From assembly GCF_030504645.1 (NCBI RefSeq), contig NZ_JAUKWQ010000007.1, forward strand, positions 124,001 through 188,000: DNA of 64,000 nt, written 5' to 3'. Shown piece by piece: positions 36,602 to 44,868 of the stretch (its first letter is position 1; every line of letters begins with the position of its first letter). The notes beneath the pieces were generated by a model. It was given only the letters and a program-made list of their open reading frames with translations, had not been told where the DNA came from and did not search any database. Origin of the DNA: Rhizobium oryzicola (GTDB lineage Bacteria; Pseudomonadota; Alphaproteobacteria; Rhizobiales; Rhizobiaceae). The position numbers were made by a program, and so were the translations under genes.

Positions 36602-37309
36602 GTGAAGGATCCGCTGGTCATCTTCGATTGCGACGGCGTGCTGGTTGATAGCGAGCCCCTGTCCATTCGCGTGTTGATCGATGCACTACGCAAGCACGGC
36701 CTGGAAATGGATGAGGCGGAGGCCTATCAGCGTTTTCTGGGTCGCAGCCTTTCCAACATGATCTCGGTGCTGGATACAGATTTCGGCATTGATGCGGACC
36801 ATCAGTTTCTCGAGGCGATGCGGGTCGATCTCTATGATCGTTTCCGCCGTGAGCTTGCGCCAATTAAGGGCATTGGCCAAGCGCTCAAGGCCATGCCTTG
36901 GCGGCGTTGCGTGGCTTCCTCCAGCCAGCCGGAACGCATCCGGTTATCGCTCGGTCTGACCGGGCTTCTCGATCTGCTTGAACCACATATCTTCAGTGCG
37001 TCCATGGTGGAAAACGGCAAACCCGCGCCGGACCTTTTCCTGCACGCGGCGCGGGAAATGGGCGCCGACCCAATCGATTGCATCGTGATCGAGGATAGTC
37101 CCGCCGGCATCGAGGCGGCAAAGCGGGCAGGCATGTCCGTGTTTGCCTTTACCGGCGGCTCTCATGCCGATCGGCCGGAATATCGGGAACATATTCTGGC
37201 GCTTGAACCGGATCTCGAATTTGACGCAATGGCGGATTTGATCCACCTTGTCGGCAATTACGTGGAGAGAGACGGTCGTCCTTCGGTCCAGACTGAGACG
37301 CGGCTGTAA
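36602..37309 (+). CDS. HAD-superfamily hydrolase (phosphatase)
   Basis: A 235-residue beta-phosphoglucomutase-like HAD hydrolase. Motif I is IFDCDGVLVDSE (nucleophile Asp9, general acid Asp11), motif II is in RCVASSSQPERIRL, a lysine follows in MVENGKPAPDLFL, and motif IV is VIEDSPAGIEAA. The cap domain is helical. The start is GTG at 36602. Its position in the polyol operon suggests dephosphorylation of a sugar- or polyol-phosphate by-product, as proposed for similar loci; the substrate is unproven. Confidence 0.88.
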   Translation: MKDPLVIFDCDGVLVDSEPLSIRVLIDALRKHGLEMDEAEAYQRFLGRSLSNMISVLDTDFGIDADHQFLEAMRVDLYDRFRRELAPIKGIGQALKAMPWRRCVASSSQPERIRLSLGLTGLLDLLEPHIFSASMVENGKPAPDLFLHAAREMGADPIDCIVIEDSPAGIEAAKRAGMSVFAFTGGSHADRPEYREHILALEPDLEFDAMADLIHLVGNYVERDGRPSVQTETRL

Positions 37310-37328
37310 GGGATGGAAAGCGAAACGG

Positions 37329-38909
37329 ATGCGTGACCACTTCGTCGCGGTCGATGTCGGGACGACCAGCGCGCGCGCAGGGATTTTCACATCTGATGGC
37401 CGTTTGCTGGCCAAGGTTCGGTTTCCCATCCGCATGCAACGTGGGCCGGGCCAGCATGCCGAACATTCCTCCGAGGATATCTGGTCTGCGACCTGTCAAG
37501 CGGTGAAATCCGCTTCGGAAGAGGCGGGTATCGGCGCAGAACAGGTGGCGGCCATCGGCTTTGATGCCACCTGCTCGCTGGTCGTTCGCGACCTGGAGGG
37601 CGGCCCTCTTTCCATATCTGTCGTTGGCGACGATGAATTCGACACCGTGGTGTGGCTCGATCACCGCGCCATCGAACAGGCGGACCGCCTGAGTGCGACC
37701 GGCCACCCCGTTCTCCAATATTCCGGCGGTTCGCTGTCGCCGGAAATGCAGATCCCCAAGCTGATGTGGCTGAAGGAAAACATGCCTGATCGCTGGGCAC
37801 GGATCGGCTACCTCTTCGATCTTGCGGACTTTCTGACCTGGCGCTCCACTGGCTCTACCGCCCGTTCGCAATGCACGCTGACGGCCAAATGGAATTTTCT
37901 GGCGCATGAGCGGGAGGGCTGGAATGGGGATTTCCTGCGGCAGGCGGGCCTTGAGGATCTGCTTGAACGCGGAAATCTTCCGCCCCGTGCCCAGCCTGTT
38001 GGCGCTGCGATTGGTCCTCTTACACCGTCTGCTGCTGCAGAACTGGGGCTGGATACCGGTTGCCTCGTCGCGCCCGGTCTGATCGACGCCTATGCGGGTG
38101 CACTTGGGGCTCTGGGTGCCGCGGCGAACACGGGCGAATTGGGTCGCAATCTCGCCCTGATCGGCGGCACCTCCAGCTGTCTTGTCGCCTTTTCGCAAGC
38201 GCCGCTTCCAGGCCGCAGTCTCTGGGGGCCTTATTTCGAAGCGGGCTATCCGGGCCATTGGCTGGTAGAGGGGAGCCAATCTGCCACGGGAGCGCTTCTC
38301 GATCATGTGGTGCGCATGCATGCCGCCGGTGGCGAGCCGACCTCGGATCTGCATGACCGCATTGTACGGCGCATCGGCGAATTGCGATCCATCGAAGGCA
38401 GCCGCTTTGGGGATGAGATCCACATCCTGCCGGATTTCCACGGCAACCGCTCGCCCCTGGCTGATCCAAGGGCAACGGGCGTCATCAGCGGGTTGACGCT
38501 GGATACGTCGTTTGACGGTCTCTGCCGTGTCTACTGGCGTACTTGCGTCGCCATCATGCTCGGGCTGCGCCACATTCTGGAGACCATGCAGGGCTATGGC
38601 TATGTCACTGACACGCTGCATCTGGCGGGCGGGCATGTGAACAATCCGCTGCTGGTGGAACTCTGCGCCGACGTCACCCATTGCCGGGTGCGGGTGCCGG
38701 CCACCCGCGATGCCGTGCTGCTGGGCTCTGCCATGGTGGCCGCGGTGTCGGCCGGTCTGTATGCCGATCTGGCGCAGGCGGGGGCGGCAATGGACCAGGG
38801 CGGGCGTGTGCAGATGCCTGATGCCACGCGGCGGGCGGGCTATGATCGCGACTACCGGCGCTTCCTCGCCATGCATCGGCATAGGGCCGAGCTTGAGGCT
38901 ATCCTGTAA
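37329..38909 (+). CDS. FGGY-family pentulose kinase
   Basis: A 526-residue carbohydrate kinase. The N-terminal ATPase motif is FVAVDVGTTSARAGIFTSDG, and family blocks include IGFDATCSLVV, YSGGSLSPEMQIPKLMWLKE and LAGGHVNNPLLVELCAD. These features fit the FGGY pentulose kinase subgroup (D-ribulokinase-like) better than classical XylB. The start is ATG 37329; the upstream open part belongs to the end of the HAD gene. It is last in the smo/mtlK operon and would phosphorylate the ketose made from a polyol such as arabitol or ribitol. Confidence 0.88.
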   Translation: MRDHFVAVDVGTTSARAGIFTSDGRLLAKVRFPIRMQRGPGQHAEHSSEDIWSATCQAVKSASEEAGIGAEQVAAIGFDATCSLVVRDLEGGPLSISVVGDDEFDTVVWLDHRAIEQADRLSATGHPVLQYSGGSLSPEMQIPKLMWLKENMPDRWARIGYLFDLADFLTWRSTGSTARSQCTLTAKWNFLAHEREGWNGDFLRQAGLEDLLERGNLPPRAQPVGAAIGPLTPSAAAELGLDTGCLVAPGLIDAYAGALGALGAAANTGELGRNLALIGGTSSCLVAFSQAPLPGRSLWGPYFEAGYPGHWLVEGSQSATGALLDHVVRMHAAGGEPTSDLHDRIVRRIGELRSIEGSRFGDEIHILPDFHGNRSPLADPRATGVISGLTLDTSFDGLCRVYWRTCVAIMLGLRHILETMQGYGYVTDTLHLAGGHVNNPLLVELCADVTHCRVRVPATRDAVLLGSAMVAAVSAGLYADLAQAGAAMDQGGRVQMPDATRRAGYDRDYRRFLAMHRHRAELEAIL

Positions 38910-38986
38910 GGCTTTCGGCCCGCTTGTAGGAGATCGGCCTGCCACCTACATCAGGGGTCAACACAGCTTGCGGAGCCACGCCCGAC

Positions 38987-39733
38987 ATGATTTTCGATGC
39001 CGCCCGTCTTTCGCTTGCCAATCTTCTGGCACCGGAAACCCGCTCGGTCTTCTGGAAGGTGCTGGGGCTGACCGTCCTCGTTCTGATCGGCCTCTGGTTC
39101 GCGCTACGCGGCGTCTTCATCGGCTATGTCTGGCCCTATTTTGCAGAACTGCTGCCAACCGTGCCGGACTGGGCGGGCTGGCTCACCTTCGTCTTTGCAC
39201 TGCTCGCCTGCATTGGTCTGGCGCTCGGGCTTGCGTTACTGATCGCGCCGGTGACAGCGCTGATTGCGGGCCTGTTTCTGGATGATGTGGCAGAGGTGAT
39301 CGAGAAGCGCGATTACGCTTCCGATCCTGCAGGTGCTGCCATGCCAATCGGGCAGGCCATGCTCGGTTCCATCCAGTTTCTCGGGGTGGTGATCGTCGGC
39401 AACATCGTCGCGCTGTTGCTGCTCTTCATTCCCGGCGTCAACCTGATCGCCTTCTTCATGGTCAACGGCTATCTGCTGGGACGGGAATTCTTCGAATTCG
39501 CCGCAACGCGTTTCCGCTCGCCGCAGGAGGCAAGGCAGTTTCGCGAGAAACACCGTGCGACCGTGTTCATGGCGGGCCTGCTGATTGCCGGCTTCCTGGC
39601 AATCCCGATCCTCAACCTGTTGACGCCGCTGTTTGCTGCGGGCCTGATGGTGCATCTGCACAAGGCGCTGACAAGGCGCGACCCGTCATTCGCTCTCGTG
39701 CAAGGCCTCCGCCCCAATCATCTGCGCGGGTAA
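38987..39733 (+). CDS. EI24/CysZ-like inner-membrane protein
   Basis: A 248-residue protein with about five hydrophobic segments (for example VLGLTVLVLIGLWFALRGVF and FLGVVIVGNIVALLLLFIPG) and the family signature PGVNLIAFFMVNGYLLGREFFE. These mark the EI24 domain shared with the sulfate permease CysZ; no cysteine biosynthesis genes are nearby. The C-terminal 16 codons overlap the end of the convergent nth gene. Function is not established for the alphaproteobacterial branch. Confidence 0.82.
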   Translation: MIFDAARLSLANLLAPETRSVFWKVLGLTVLVLIGLWFALRGVFIGYVWPYFAELLPTVPDWAGWLTFVFALLACIGLALGLALLIAPVTALIAGLFLDDVAEVIEKRDYASDPAGAAMPIGQAMLGSIQFLGVVIVGNIVALLLLFIPGVNLIAFFMVNGYLLGREFFEFAATRFRSPQEARQFREKHRATVFMAGLLIAGFLAIPILNLLTPLFAAGLMVHLHKALTRRDPSFALVQGLRPNHLRG

Positions 39734-40474
39734 TTCGACCAGCAGTGCGGGAACGTCGTTGGTCTTGGCGGGATAGCGACAGAGATCGGCAATCACGCAT
39801 CGCTCGCATTCCGGCTTGCGGGCTTTGCAGGTGTAGCGCCCGTGCAGTATCAGCCAATGATGCGCATGGAAAAGGTACTGCTTCGGGATGACCCGCAGCA
39901 GATTGTCTTCAACTGCATCCGGCGTCGCGCCCGGCGCCATCTTGATGCGGTTGGCGATGCGAAACACATGCGTATCGACTGCCAGCGTCGGAATGCCGAA
40001 GGCCATGGACATGACAACATTCGCCGTCTTGCGGCCGACGCCCGGCAGGCGCATCAGCTCCTCGCGGGTCTTCGGGACCTCTCCACCGAACTCATCCAGC
40101 AGCAGTTTCGACAGCGCGATGACGTTCTTCGCCTTGTTGCGATAAAGCCCGATCGTCTTGATGTGCTGGATCAGCCCTTCCTCGCCGAGGTCGAGCATCT
40201 TTTGCGGCGTACCGGCGATCTTGAACAGGTCGCGGGTGGCGCGGTTGACGCCGACATCGGTTGCCTGTGCGGAAAGCGCCACGGCGACGACCAGCGTGAA
40301 CGGGTTCACATGCTCCAGCTCACCCTTGGGTTCCGGCCGCTGAATGCTGAAGCGACGGAAGATTTCTTCCAGTTCCGCCTTGCTATAGGCGCTACGGGCA
40401 TGCCTGCGGCTTCTCGCCGCGCCATTTGACTTTTGCGAAGTTTGCATGTGGGATTGTGTCTTGGAAGTTGCCAT
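39686..40474 (-). CDS. nth: endonuclease III (base-excision DNA glycosylase/AP lyase)
   Basis: A 262-residue enzyme that removes oxidised pyrimidines and cleaves AP sites. The helix-hairpin-helix LPGVGRKTANVV is at residues 143-154, with catalytic Lys149 and Asp167 in AVDTHVFRIANR. The C-terminal [4Fe-4S] ligands fit C-x6-C-x2-C-x5-C (CKARKPECERCVIADLC). A Ser/Arg-rich N-terminal tail of about 30 residues is longer than in E. coli Nth. Its 3' end overlaps the convergent EI24 gene by 48 bases. Confidence 0.95.
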   Translation of the reverse strand: MATSKTQSHMQTSQKSNGAARSRRHARSAYSKAELEEIFRRFSIQRPEPKGELEHVNPFTLVVAVALSAQATDVGVNRATRDLFKIAGTPQKMLDLGEEGLIQHIKTIGLYRNKAKNVIALSKLLLDEFGGEVPKTREELMRLPGVGRKTANVVMSMAFGIPTLAVDTHVFRIANRIKMAPGATPDAVEDNLLRVIPKQYLFHAHHWLILHGRYTCKARKPECERCVIADLCRYPAKTNDVPALLVELPAQMIGAEALHESE

Positions 40475-40497
40475 ATCGTTTCTATGACAGGTGCAGC

Positions 40498-40992
40498 ATG
40501 GAAGGCAACGCTGAGATGATCAATGAGCAGCCCGTTTTTGCGGCGGAGCTGACGCCCTATCGCTCGCTGGGGCGAAAGGGTTTTCGCGTGCTGCTGTTGC
40601 TGACCGGTGGCATCTGCCTGCTCTACGGCGCCTTCTTCATGGCGACAGGCGCCTGGCCCATCGGCTTTTTTTTCGGGCTCGATTTCGTTCTCCTCTACGG
40701 CGCCTTCTGGCTGAATTACCGGGCGGCCCGCGCCCGCGAGGAAGTCACGATCTCGCGCACCCATGTCTCCATCCGCAAGTTCTCGCCCGCCGGGCGCATG
40801 GTGGAGCATCGCTTCAATCCGTTCTGGACCCGGTTTCGGGTGCGCCGCCACCAGGAATTCGGCATCACCTCCATGATCGTCACGGGGCAGGGGCGCTGGA
40901 CGGATGTCGGCTCCTTCCTCAATCCCGATGACCGGGAGAGCTTTGCCAAGGCGTTTCGCGGGGCGCTGGCGACGGTGAAACAACGGATCTGA
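40498..40992 (+). CDS. DUF2244 domain membrane protein
   Basis: A 164-residue protein with two adjacent membrane helices (FRVLLLLTGGICLLYGAFFM and GFFFGLDFVLLYGAFWLNY) followed by a beta-rich cytoplasmic part (VEHRFNPFWTRFRVRRHQ and TDVGSFLNPDDRESFAKAF). This is the DUF2244 pattern common in alphaproteobacteria. The start is taken at ATG 40498, 23 bases from the divergent nth start; ATG 40516 is an alternative. Its role is unknown. In many genomes it lies next to nth, as here. Confidence 0.8.
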   Translation: MEGNAEMINEQPVFAAELTPYRSLGRKGFRVLLLLTGGICLLYGAFFMATGAWPIGFFFGLDFVLLYGAFWLNYRAARAREEVTISRTHVSIRKFSPAGRMVEHRFNPFWTRFRVRRHQEFGITSMIVTGQGRWTDVGSFLNPDDRESFAKAFRGALATVKQRI

Positions 40993-41060
40993 GGCTGCAA
41001 GAAACGGGTGGCATCCTCTCTACGGCCATGGGATGCTCTCTTCATTGAGAGGATGAGCCC

Positions 41061-41945
41061 ATGAATGCCTTTGCGCCGACACCGGAATGCGTCACCGATA
41101 TCACGCCCTCAGGCGAGGATTACGCCATCGTCAAACAGGTGATCGAGCTGATCACCTTGGATTATCGCGACCAGCCATCGCTGGAGAATATCGCCGATGA
41201 GCTTGGCCAGTCGCCCACGCAATTGCAGAAGGTGTTCACCCGGTGGGCGGGGCTTTCGCCGAAAGCCTTCTTGCAGGCCGTGACGCTCGATCACGCCAAG
41301 CGCCTGCTGGGCCATGAGCAATTGCCTTTGCTGGAAACCTCCTATGAAGTCGGCCTCTCGGGGCCGGGCCGTCTGCATGATCTCTTCGTCACCCATGAGG
41401 CGATGAGCCCCGGCGAATGGAAGGCAAAGGGAGGAGGCCTCACCATTCGCTACGGGTTTCATCCGTCGCCCTTTGGGCTGGCGCTGGTCATGGCGACCGA
41501 TCGCGGGCTGGCGGGCTTGGCCTTTGCCGATGACGAGGGCGGGCGGGATGCCTGTTTCGAGGATATGGCGAAGCGTTGGCCAAATGCGGAGTATGTCCCG
41601 GATCAGGCCGCGACCGCGCCCTATATCGCCCGCGTTTTCGATCCGGACCGCTGGCATCGGGAAGAACCTCTTCGCGTCGTGCTGATCGGGTCGGATTTCC
41701 AGGTCAGGGTCTGGCAGAGCTTGTTGAAGATCCCGTTCGGCAAGGCGGTCACCTATTCGGATGTGGCGCGTGATATCGGTCAGCCGACGGCAAGCCGCGC
41801 AGTGGGCGCGGCGATCGGGCGAAACCCGATCTCTTTCGTGGTGCCCTGCCACCGCGCGCTGGGCAAAAGCGGCGCACTCACCGGCTATCACTGGGGCCTC
41901 ACCCGCAAGCGCGCCATTCTGGGCTGGGAAGCGGGAAGGGCGTGA
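41061..41945 (+). CDS. Ada-like bifunctional AraC-type regulator / methylated-DNA-protein cysteine methyltransferase
   Basis: A 294-residue protein. Residues about 20-115 are an AraC-type helix-turn-helix domain (PSLENIADELGQSPTQLQKV), and the C-terminal part is an O6-alkylguanine-DNA alkyltransferase with acceptor Cys263 in FVVPCHRALG. The active-site Asn-hinge region is RNPISFVVPCHR. The N-terminal zinc domain of E. coli Ada that senses methylphosphotriesters is absent, so methylation-triggered activation by that route is not expected. The gene is flanked by DUF2244 and a toxin-antitoxin pair. Confidence 0.9.
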   Translation: MNAFAPTPECVTDITPSGEDYAIVKQVIELITLDYRDQPSLENIADELGQSPTQLQKVFTRWAGLSPKAFLQAVTLDHAKRLLGHEQLPLLETSYEVGLSGPGRLHDLFVTHEAMSPGEWKAKGGGLTIRYGFHPSPFGLALVMATDRGLAGLAFADDEGGRDACFEDMAKRWPNAEYVPDQAATAPYIARVFDPDRWHREEPLRVVLIGSDFQVRVWQSLLKIPFGKAVTYSDVARDIGQPTASRAVGAAIGRNPISFVVPCHRALGKSGALTGYHWGLTRKRAILGWEAGRA

Positions 41946-41955
41946 GGCGTGGATA

Positions 41956-41970
41956 TGGCATAATATGCCA
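41956..41970. promoter_or_regulatory. candidate ParD operator palindrome
   Basis: TGGCATA-A-TATGCCA is a perfect 7-bp-arm palindrome 38 bases before the parD start. Its position fits an autoregulatory site for a ribbon-helix-helix antitoxin, and its AT-rich centre may overlap the promoter -10. Confidence 0.6.
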
Positions 41971-42008
41971 ATAGGTGTTATGATGGCGTCTCGTTTGGAG
42001 AAACCACC

Positions 42009-42308
42009 ATGCCCACGCGCAATGTTGTTTTGACGGATCATCATCAGGACATGATTGACCGACTGGTGAAATCCGGTCGCTATCAGAATGCCAGCGAAGT
42101 ACTGCGTGAAGGCCTGCGACTGGTCGAGCAGCGTGAGGAAGTCGAGGCCGCGAAGTTGAAAGCCTTGCGCGAGGCAGCCGCGATAGGCTTCGCTGATCTT
42201 GATGAAGGTCGCTTTTCAGATGTATCCGGTAGCGATCTGGAGAACCACATCGAACGCCTTGGTGTGCAGGCGATGGCACAGGTGCGTCGCTCCGGTTCTG
42301 ATCGCTGA
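42009..42308 (+). CDS. parD: ParD-family type II antitoxin
   Basis: A 99-residue antitoxin. The N-terminal ribbon-helix-helix is clear (TRNVVLTDHHQDMIDRLVKS then GRYQNASEVLREGLRLVEQR), matching CopG/ParD proteins that bind palindromic operators. The C-terminal part (about 50-99) is charged and probably wraps the toxin. The stop overlaps the toxin start as TGATG. A perfect palindrome upstream (41956-41970) is the expected operator. Confidence 0.9.
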   Translation: MPTRNVVLTDHHQDMIDRLVKSGRYQNASEVLREGLRLVEQREEVEAAKLKALREAAAIGFADLDEGRFSDVSGSDLENHIERLGVQAMAQVRRSGSDR

Positions 42309-42676
42309 TGGTCAACATTCGGCTTTCATCCACGGCTGAAAGCGACATTATCCATATTCTCGCGCAGACCTACGAGATGTTCGGGCATGACGCACAAGCT
42401 CGTTATCAGCTTCTTCTTGTCACTGCCCTGCGCGATCTTGGGGAGAATTGCCGGCGTCACGGTGTGCTCTCGCGTCCGGAATTGAGCACCGGCATCTTCA
42501 GCTATCATCTTCGCCATAGCCGCAATCGAGCCCGTCATGAGACAGGCATCGTCCGCAGGCCGAGGCACCTGATTCTTTTCCGACAGGTGAACGATTCAAT
42601 GATTGGCGTTGGCCGCGTATTGCATGATGTGATGGAGCTTGCTCGCCATCTGCCCGCCGACTTTGGCAGCGAATAA
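42308..42676 (+). CDS. parE: ParE/RelE-family type II toxin
   Basis: A 122-residue toxin of the ParE/RelE fold. Typical features are the N-terminal VNIRLSSTAESDIIHILAQT helix region and the C-terminal strand with basic residues (HETGIVRRPRHLILFRQVND then VGRVLHDVMELARHLP). ParE toxins inhibit DNA gyrase; RelE-like ones cleave mRNA. The sequence fits ParE better because of the R-x-L-x-x-x-M-E-L-type ending. It is slightly longer than usual. Coupling to parD by TGATG ensures antitoxin is made first. Confidence 0.88.
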   Translation: MVNIRLSSTAESDIIHILAQTYEMFGHDAQARYQLLLVTALRDLGENCRRHGVLSRPELSTGIFSYHLRHSRNRARHETGIVRRPRHLILFRQVNDSMIGVGRVLHDVMELARHLPADFGSE

Positions 42677-42685
42677 TCGCGTCGC

Positions 42686-43666
42686 TCAGCTGGCTGAAAG
42701 CCTCAACAACTCCCGCGCAGCGCCTTCATCCGTAATCAGCGTATTGCAGCCGATCCGCTTGATCGTGGCGCGGATCGCCTCTGCACGATGCGCGCCGCCG
42801 GAAGAGAGCACGATGTGTTTTGCCTTCTTCAGGGTATCGAGATCGACGGACATCACCCGTTCATTGATGGGATGCTGAACGGAGCGCCCTTCGGCATCGA
42901 GAAAGTTGAACATGGTGTCGCAGACGCAGCCGGCGGCGATCAGGTCATCCAGCTCCTGCTTGGAGATGAACCCTTCCGACAGCGATGTCGAATGGGGGCC
43001 GATATCGCCGCAGGAGACGATGGCGAGATCGAGATTATCGGCGAGATCATAGATCGCCTTCAGCCCGCATTGCTCGATCAGCGCGCGTTTTGTGGCAACG
43101 GAATCCACCAGCAGAGGCGCCAGGAACATGTAACATTCGGCACCCAACTGGCTCGCCAGCCGCCAGGTGTAATCGATCGGGTTCGTCTGGTGGACGGCGA
43201 CGATCCCGCCCAGTAGTGAGACGACCTTGCAGTTTTCCCGGCGTGGCGGACGGAAGCCGGCAAGCGAGGCGGTCATGGTGCGGCCCCAGCCGACGCCGAT
43301 CGTGGCGTTGTCGCTGACGACCTCCGTCAGGAATTGTCCAAGTGCGAGACCGACCGCGGAGGCGATGGCTTCCGCGCTTGTATCGCGAGGTGCCGGCACC
43401 ACGATCGCTTCATCCAAGCCAAACTGCCGCTCCAGCTTTACAGCCAGTTCCACGCAGTCATCGATACCTTCACTGATCCAGATCTGCACCTCGGACCGTT
43501 TCAACGCCTCATCCAGCATACGGATGACTGTGGAGCGACTGATGCCGAGACGATCGGCGACATCCTTCTGGGTCAGGCCCTGATTGTAATAGAGCCAGGC
43601 CGCCCGCAGCCTCAAAGACGCGGCTTCCGAATAGGCCAGATGTGTTTCGCGTCGAAGCTTTGCCAA
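42686..43666 (-). CDS. SorC/DeoR-type sugar-responsive transcriptional regulator
   Basis: A regulator of about 326 residues similar in plan to the SorC-type gene at 28668. The helix-turn-helix is near residues 25-45 (LTQKDVADRLGISRSTVIRM), followed by the effector domain (GVGWGRTMTASLAGF and HPINERVMSVDLDTL). No ATG fits the start: I use TTG 43666, and TTG 43726 is an alternative giving 20 more residues of low similarity. It is divergent from transaldolase, with three CAAATGT heptamers between, so it probably controls tal and itself. The inducer may be a pentose or polyol metabolite. Confidence 0.85.
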   Translation of the reverse strand: MAKLRRETHLAYSEAASLRLRAAWLYYNQGLTQKDVADRLGISRSTVIRMLDEALKRSEVQIWISEGIDDCVELAVKLERQFGLDEAIVVPAPRDTSAEAIASAVGLALGQFLTEVVSDNATIGVGWGRTMTASLAGFRPPRRENCKVVSLLGGIVAVHQTNPIDYTWRLASQLGAECYMFLAPLLVDSVATKRALIEQCGLKAIYDLADNLDLAIVSCGDIGPHSTSLSEGFISKQELDDLIAAGCVCDTMFNFLDAEGRSVQHPINERVMSVDLDTLKKAKHIVLSSGGAHRAEAIRATIKRIGCNTLITDEGAARELLRLSAS

Positions 43667-43723
43667 GGCGAATGAACCATGTCCCTGTTGCGGTGTTGGG
43701 CAAGAGTATCCGCATGGATGAAA

Positions 43724-43784
43724 CAAATGTCAAATGTGATCAGCAAATGTCCTTGACATTCGCGCGGGCGCGCGCAGATATGAT
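43724..43784 (+). promoter_or_regulatory. tal promoter region with CAAATGT repeats
   Basis: The heptamer CAAATGT occurs at 43724, 43731 and 43744, and TTGACA at 43753-43758 is a good -35 for transaldolase with an AT-rich -10 near 43777-43784 (GATATGAT). The repeats lie just upstream of the -35, where an activator or repressor would bind. The divergent SorC-type regulator is the natural candidate. Confidence 0.55.
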
Positions 43785-43840
43785 TGGTAACGGAGGATGA
43801 ACTCATCCTTCCCCTGAGATCAAAACCCTGAGGAATTCCG

Positions 43841-44800
43841 ATGGCCTCCAAGCTCGAACAATTGCGTTCCATGACCACGGTGGTTGCCGATACCGGTGAC
43901 ATCGAAGCCGTTGCGCGCCTGAAGCCGGTGGATTGCACCACCAACCCGACGATCGTCCTGAAGGCGCTCGGCACGCCGGCCTTTGCCGATCGCGTCAAGG
44001 AAGCCGTAACCTGGGGCAAAAGCCAGAACGGGAGCGAGGATGCCGTGATCGCGGCGATTGCCGATCGTCTCGCAATCTCGGTTGGTGCGGCTCTTTCGGA
44101 ACTCGTTCCGGGCCGTGTTTCAACGGAAGTCGATGCCGACCTGTCCTTCGATACGGATGCCTCCATTGCCAAGGCGCATGGTATTATTGCTGCCTACAAG
44201 GAGCGTGGCATCGAACGCGACCGCATCCTGATCAAGTTGGCTTCCACCTGGGAAGGCATCAAGGCGGCGGAAGTGCTGCAGAAGGAAGGCATCGATTGCA
44301 ACCTGACGCTGCTCTTCTCCAAGGCTCAGGCCGTTGCTTGCGCCGATGCGAAGGCCTTCCTGATCTCGCCCTTCGTCGGCCGCATCCTCGACTGGTACAA
44401 GAAGTCGACGGGTGAGGACTACACCTCCGAGACGGATCCGGGCGTCATCTCGGTGCGCCAGATCTACAACTACTACAAGGCCAATGATATCAAGACGATC
44501 GTCATGGGCGCCTCGTTCCGCAATGCGGGTGAAATCGAAGCGCTGGCCGGTTGTGACCGCCTGACGATCAGCCCGGCTCTACTGGACGAATTGGACAAGG
44601 CCGAGGGCACGCTGGAGCGGAAGCTTTCGCCCGACAATATCAAGGAAGATCCGTATCAGCCGATCGACGAGAAGACGTTCCGCTGGATGCTGAACGAGGA
44701 TGCGATGGCGACCGAGAAGTTGTCCGAAGGCATCCGGGCCTTCGCCAAGGACCTGGTGGCGCTGCGCACCATGGTCAAGAAGGAACTGGCCGCCGCCTGA
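43841..44800 (+). CDS. tal: transaldolase (type 1, TalB-like)
   Basis: A 319-residue enzyme of the non-oxidative pentose phosphate pathway, transferring dihydroxyacetone units between sedoheptulose-7-P and glyceraldehyde-3-P. The Schiff-base Lys132 lies in [15 protein letters not shown], the same residue number as in E. coli TalB. The N-terminal [13 protein letters not shown] (about 30-42) and the C-terminal [20 protein letters not shown] are also family blocks. It has a GAGGAA ribosome-binding site, is divergent from a SorC-type regulator, and ends before a strong terminator. Confidence 0.96.
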   Translation: MASKLEQLRSMTTVVADTGDIEAVARLKPVDCTTNPTIVLKALGTPAFADRVKEAVTWGKSQNGSEDAVIAAIADRLAISVGAALSELVPGRVSTEVDADLSFDTDASIAKAHGIIAAYKERGIERDRILIKLASTWEGIKAAEVLQKEGIDCNLTLLFSKAQAVACADAKAFLISPFVGRILDWYKKSTGEDYTSETDPGVISVRQIYNYYKANDIKTIVMGASFRNAGEIEALAGCDRLTISPALLDELDKAEGTLERKLSPDNIKEDPYQPIDEKTFRWMLNEDAMATEKLSEGIRAFAKDLVALRTMVKKELAAA

Positions 44801-44824
44801 CCTCCAGCAGGTGTGAAGACCATG

Positions 44825-44857
44825 AAAGGCCCGACTGTGTCTCACGGTCGGGCCTTT
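44825..44857. terminator. intrinsic terminator between convergent tal and MFS genes
   Basis: AAAGGCCCGAC and GTCGGGCCTTT form an 11-bp perfect stem, extended inward by about three pairs, followed by CTGTTTG. It starts 24 bases after the tal stop. Symmetry lets it serve both strands, with AAA/TTT on each side. Confidence 0.85.
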
Positions 44858-44868
44858 CTGTTTGCGGG

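Noticed and set aside
37149-38945. Leftward open frame of 598 codons opposite the pentulose kinase
   Set aside because: The sense strand encodes an unambiguous FGGY kinase; the antisense frame has no recognisable domain or ribosome-binding site.
44821-44868. Small RNA between tal and the MFS gene
   Set aside because: There is no separate promoter; a single strong symmetrical hairpin between convergent genes is adequately explained as a shared terminator.
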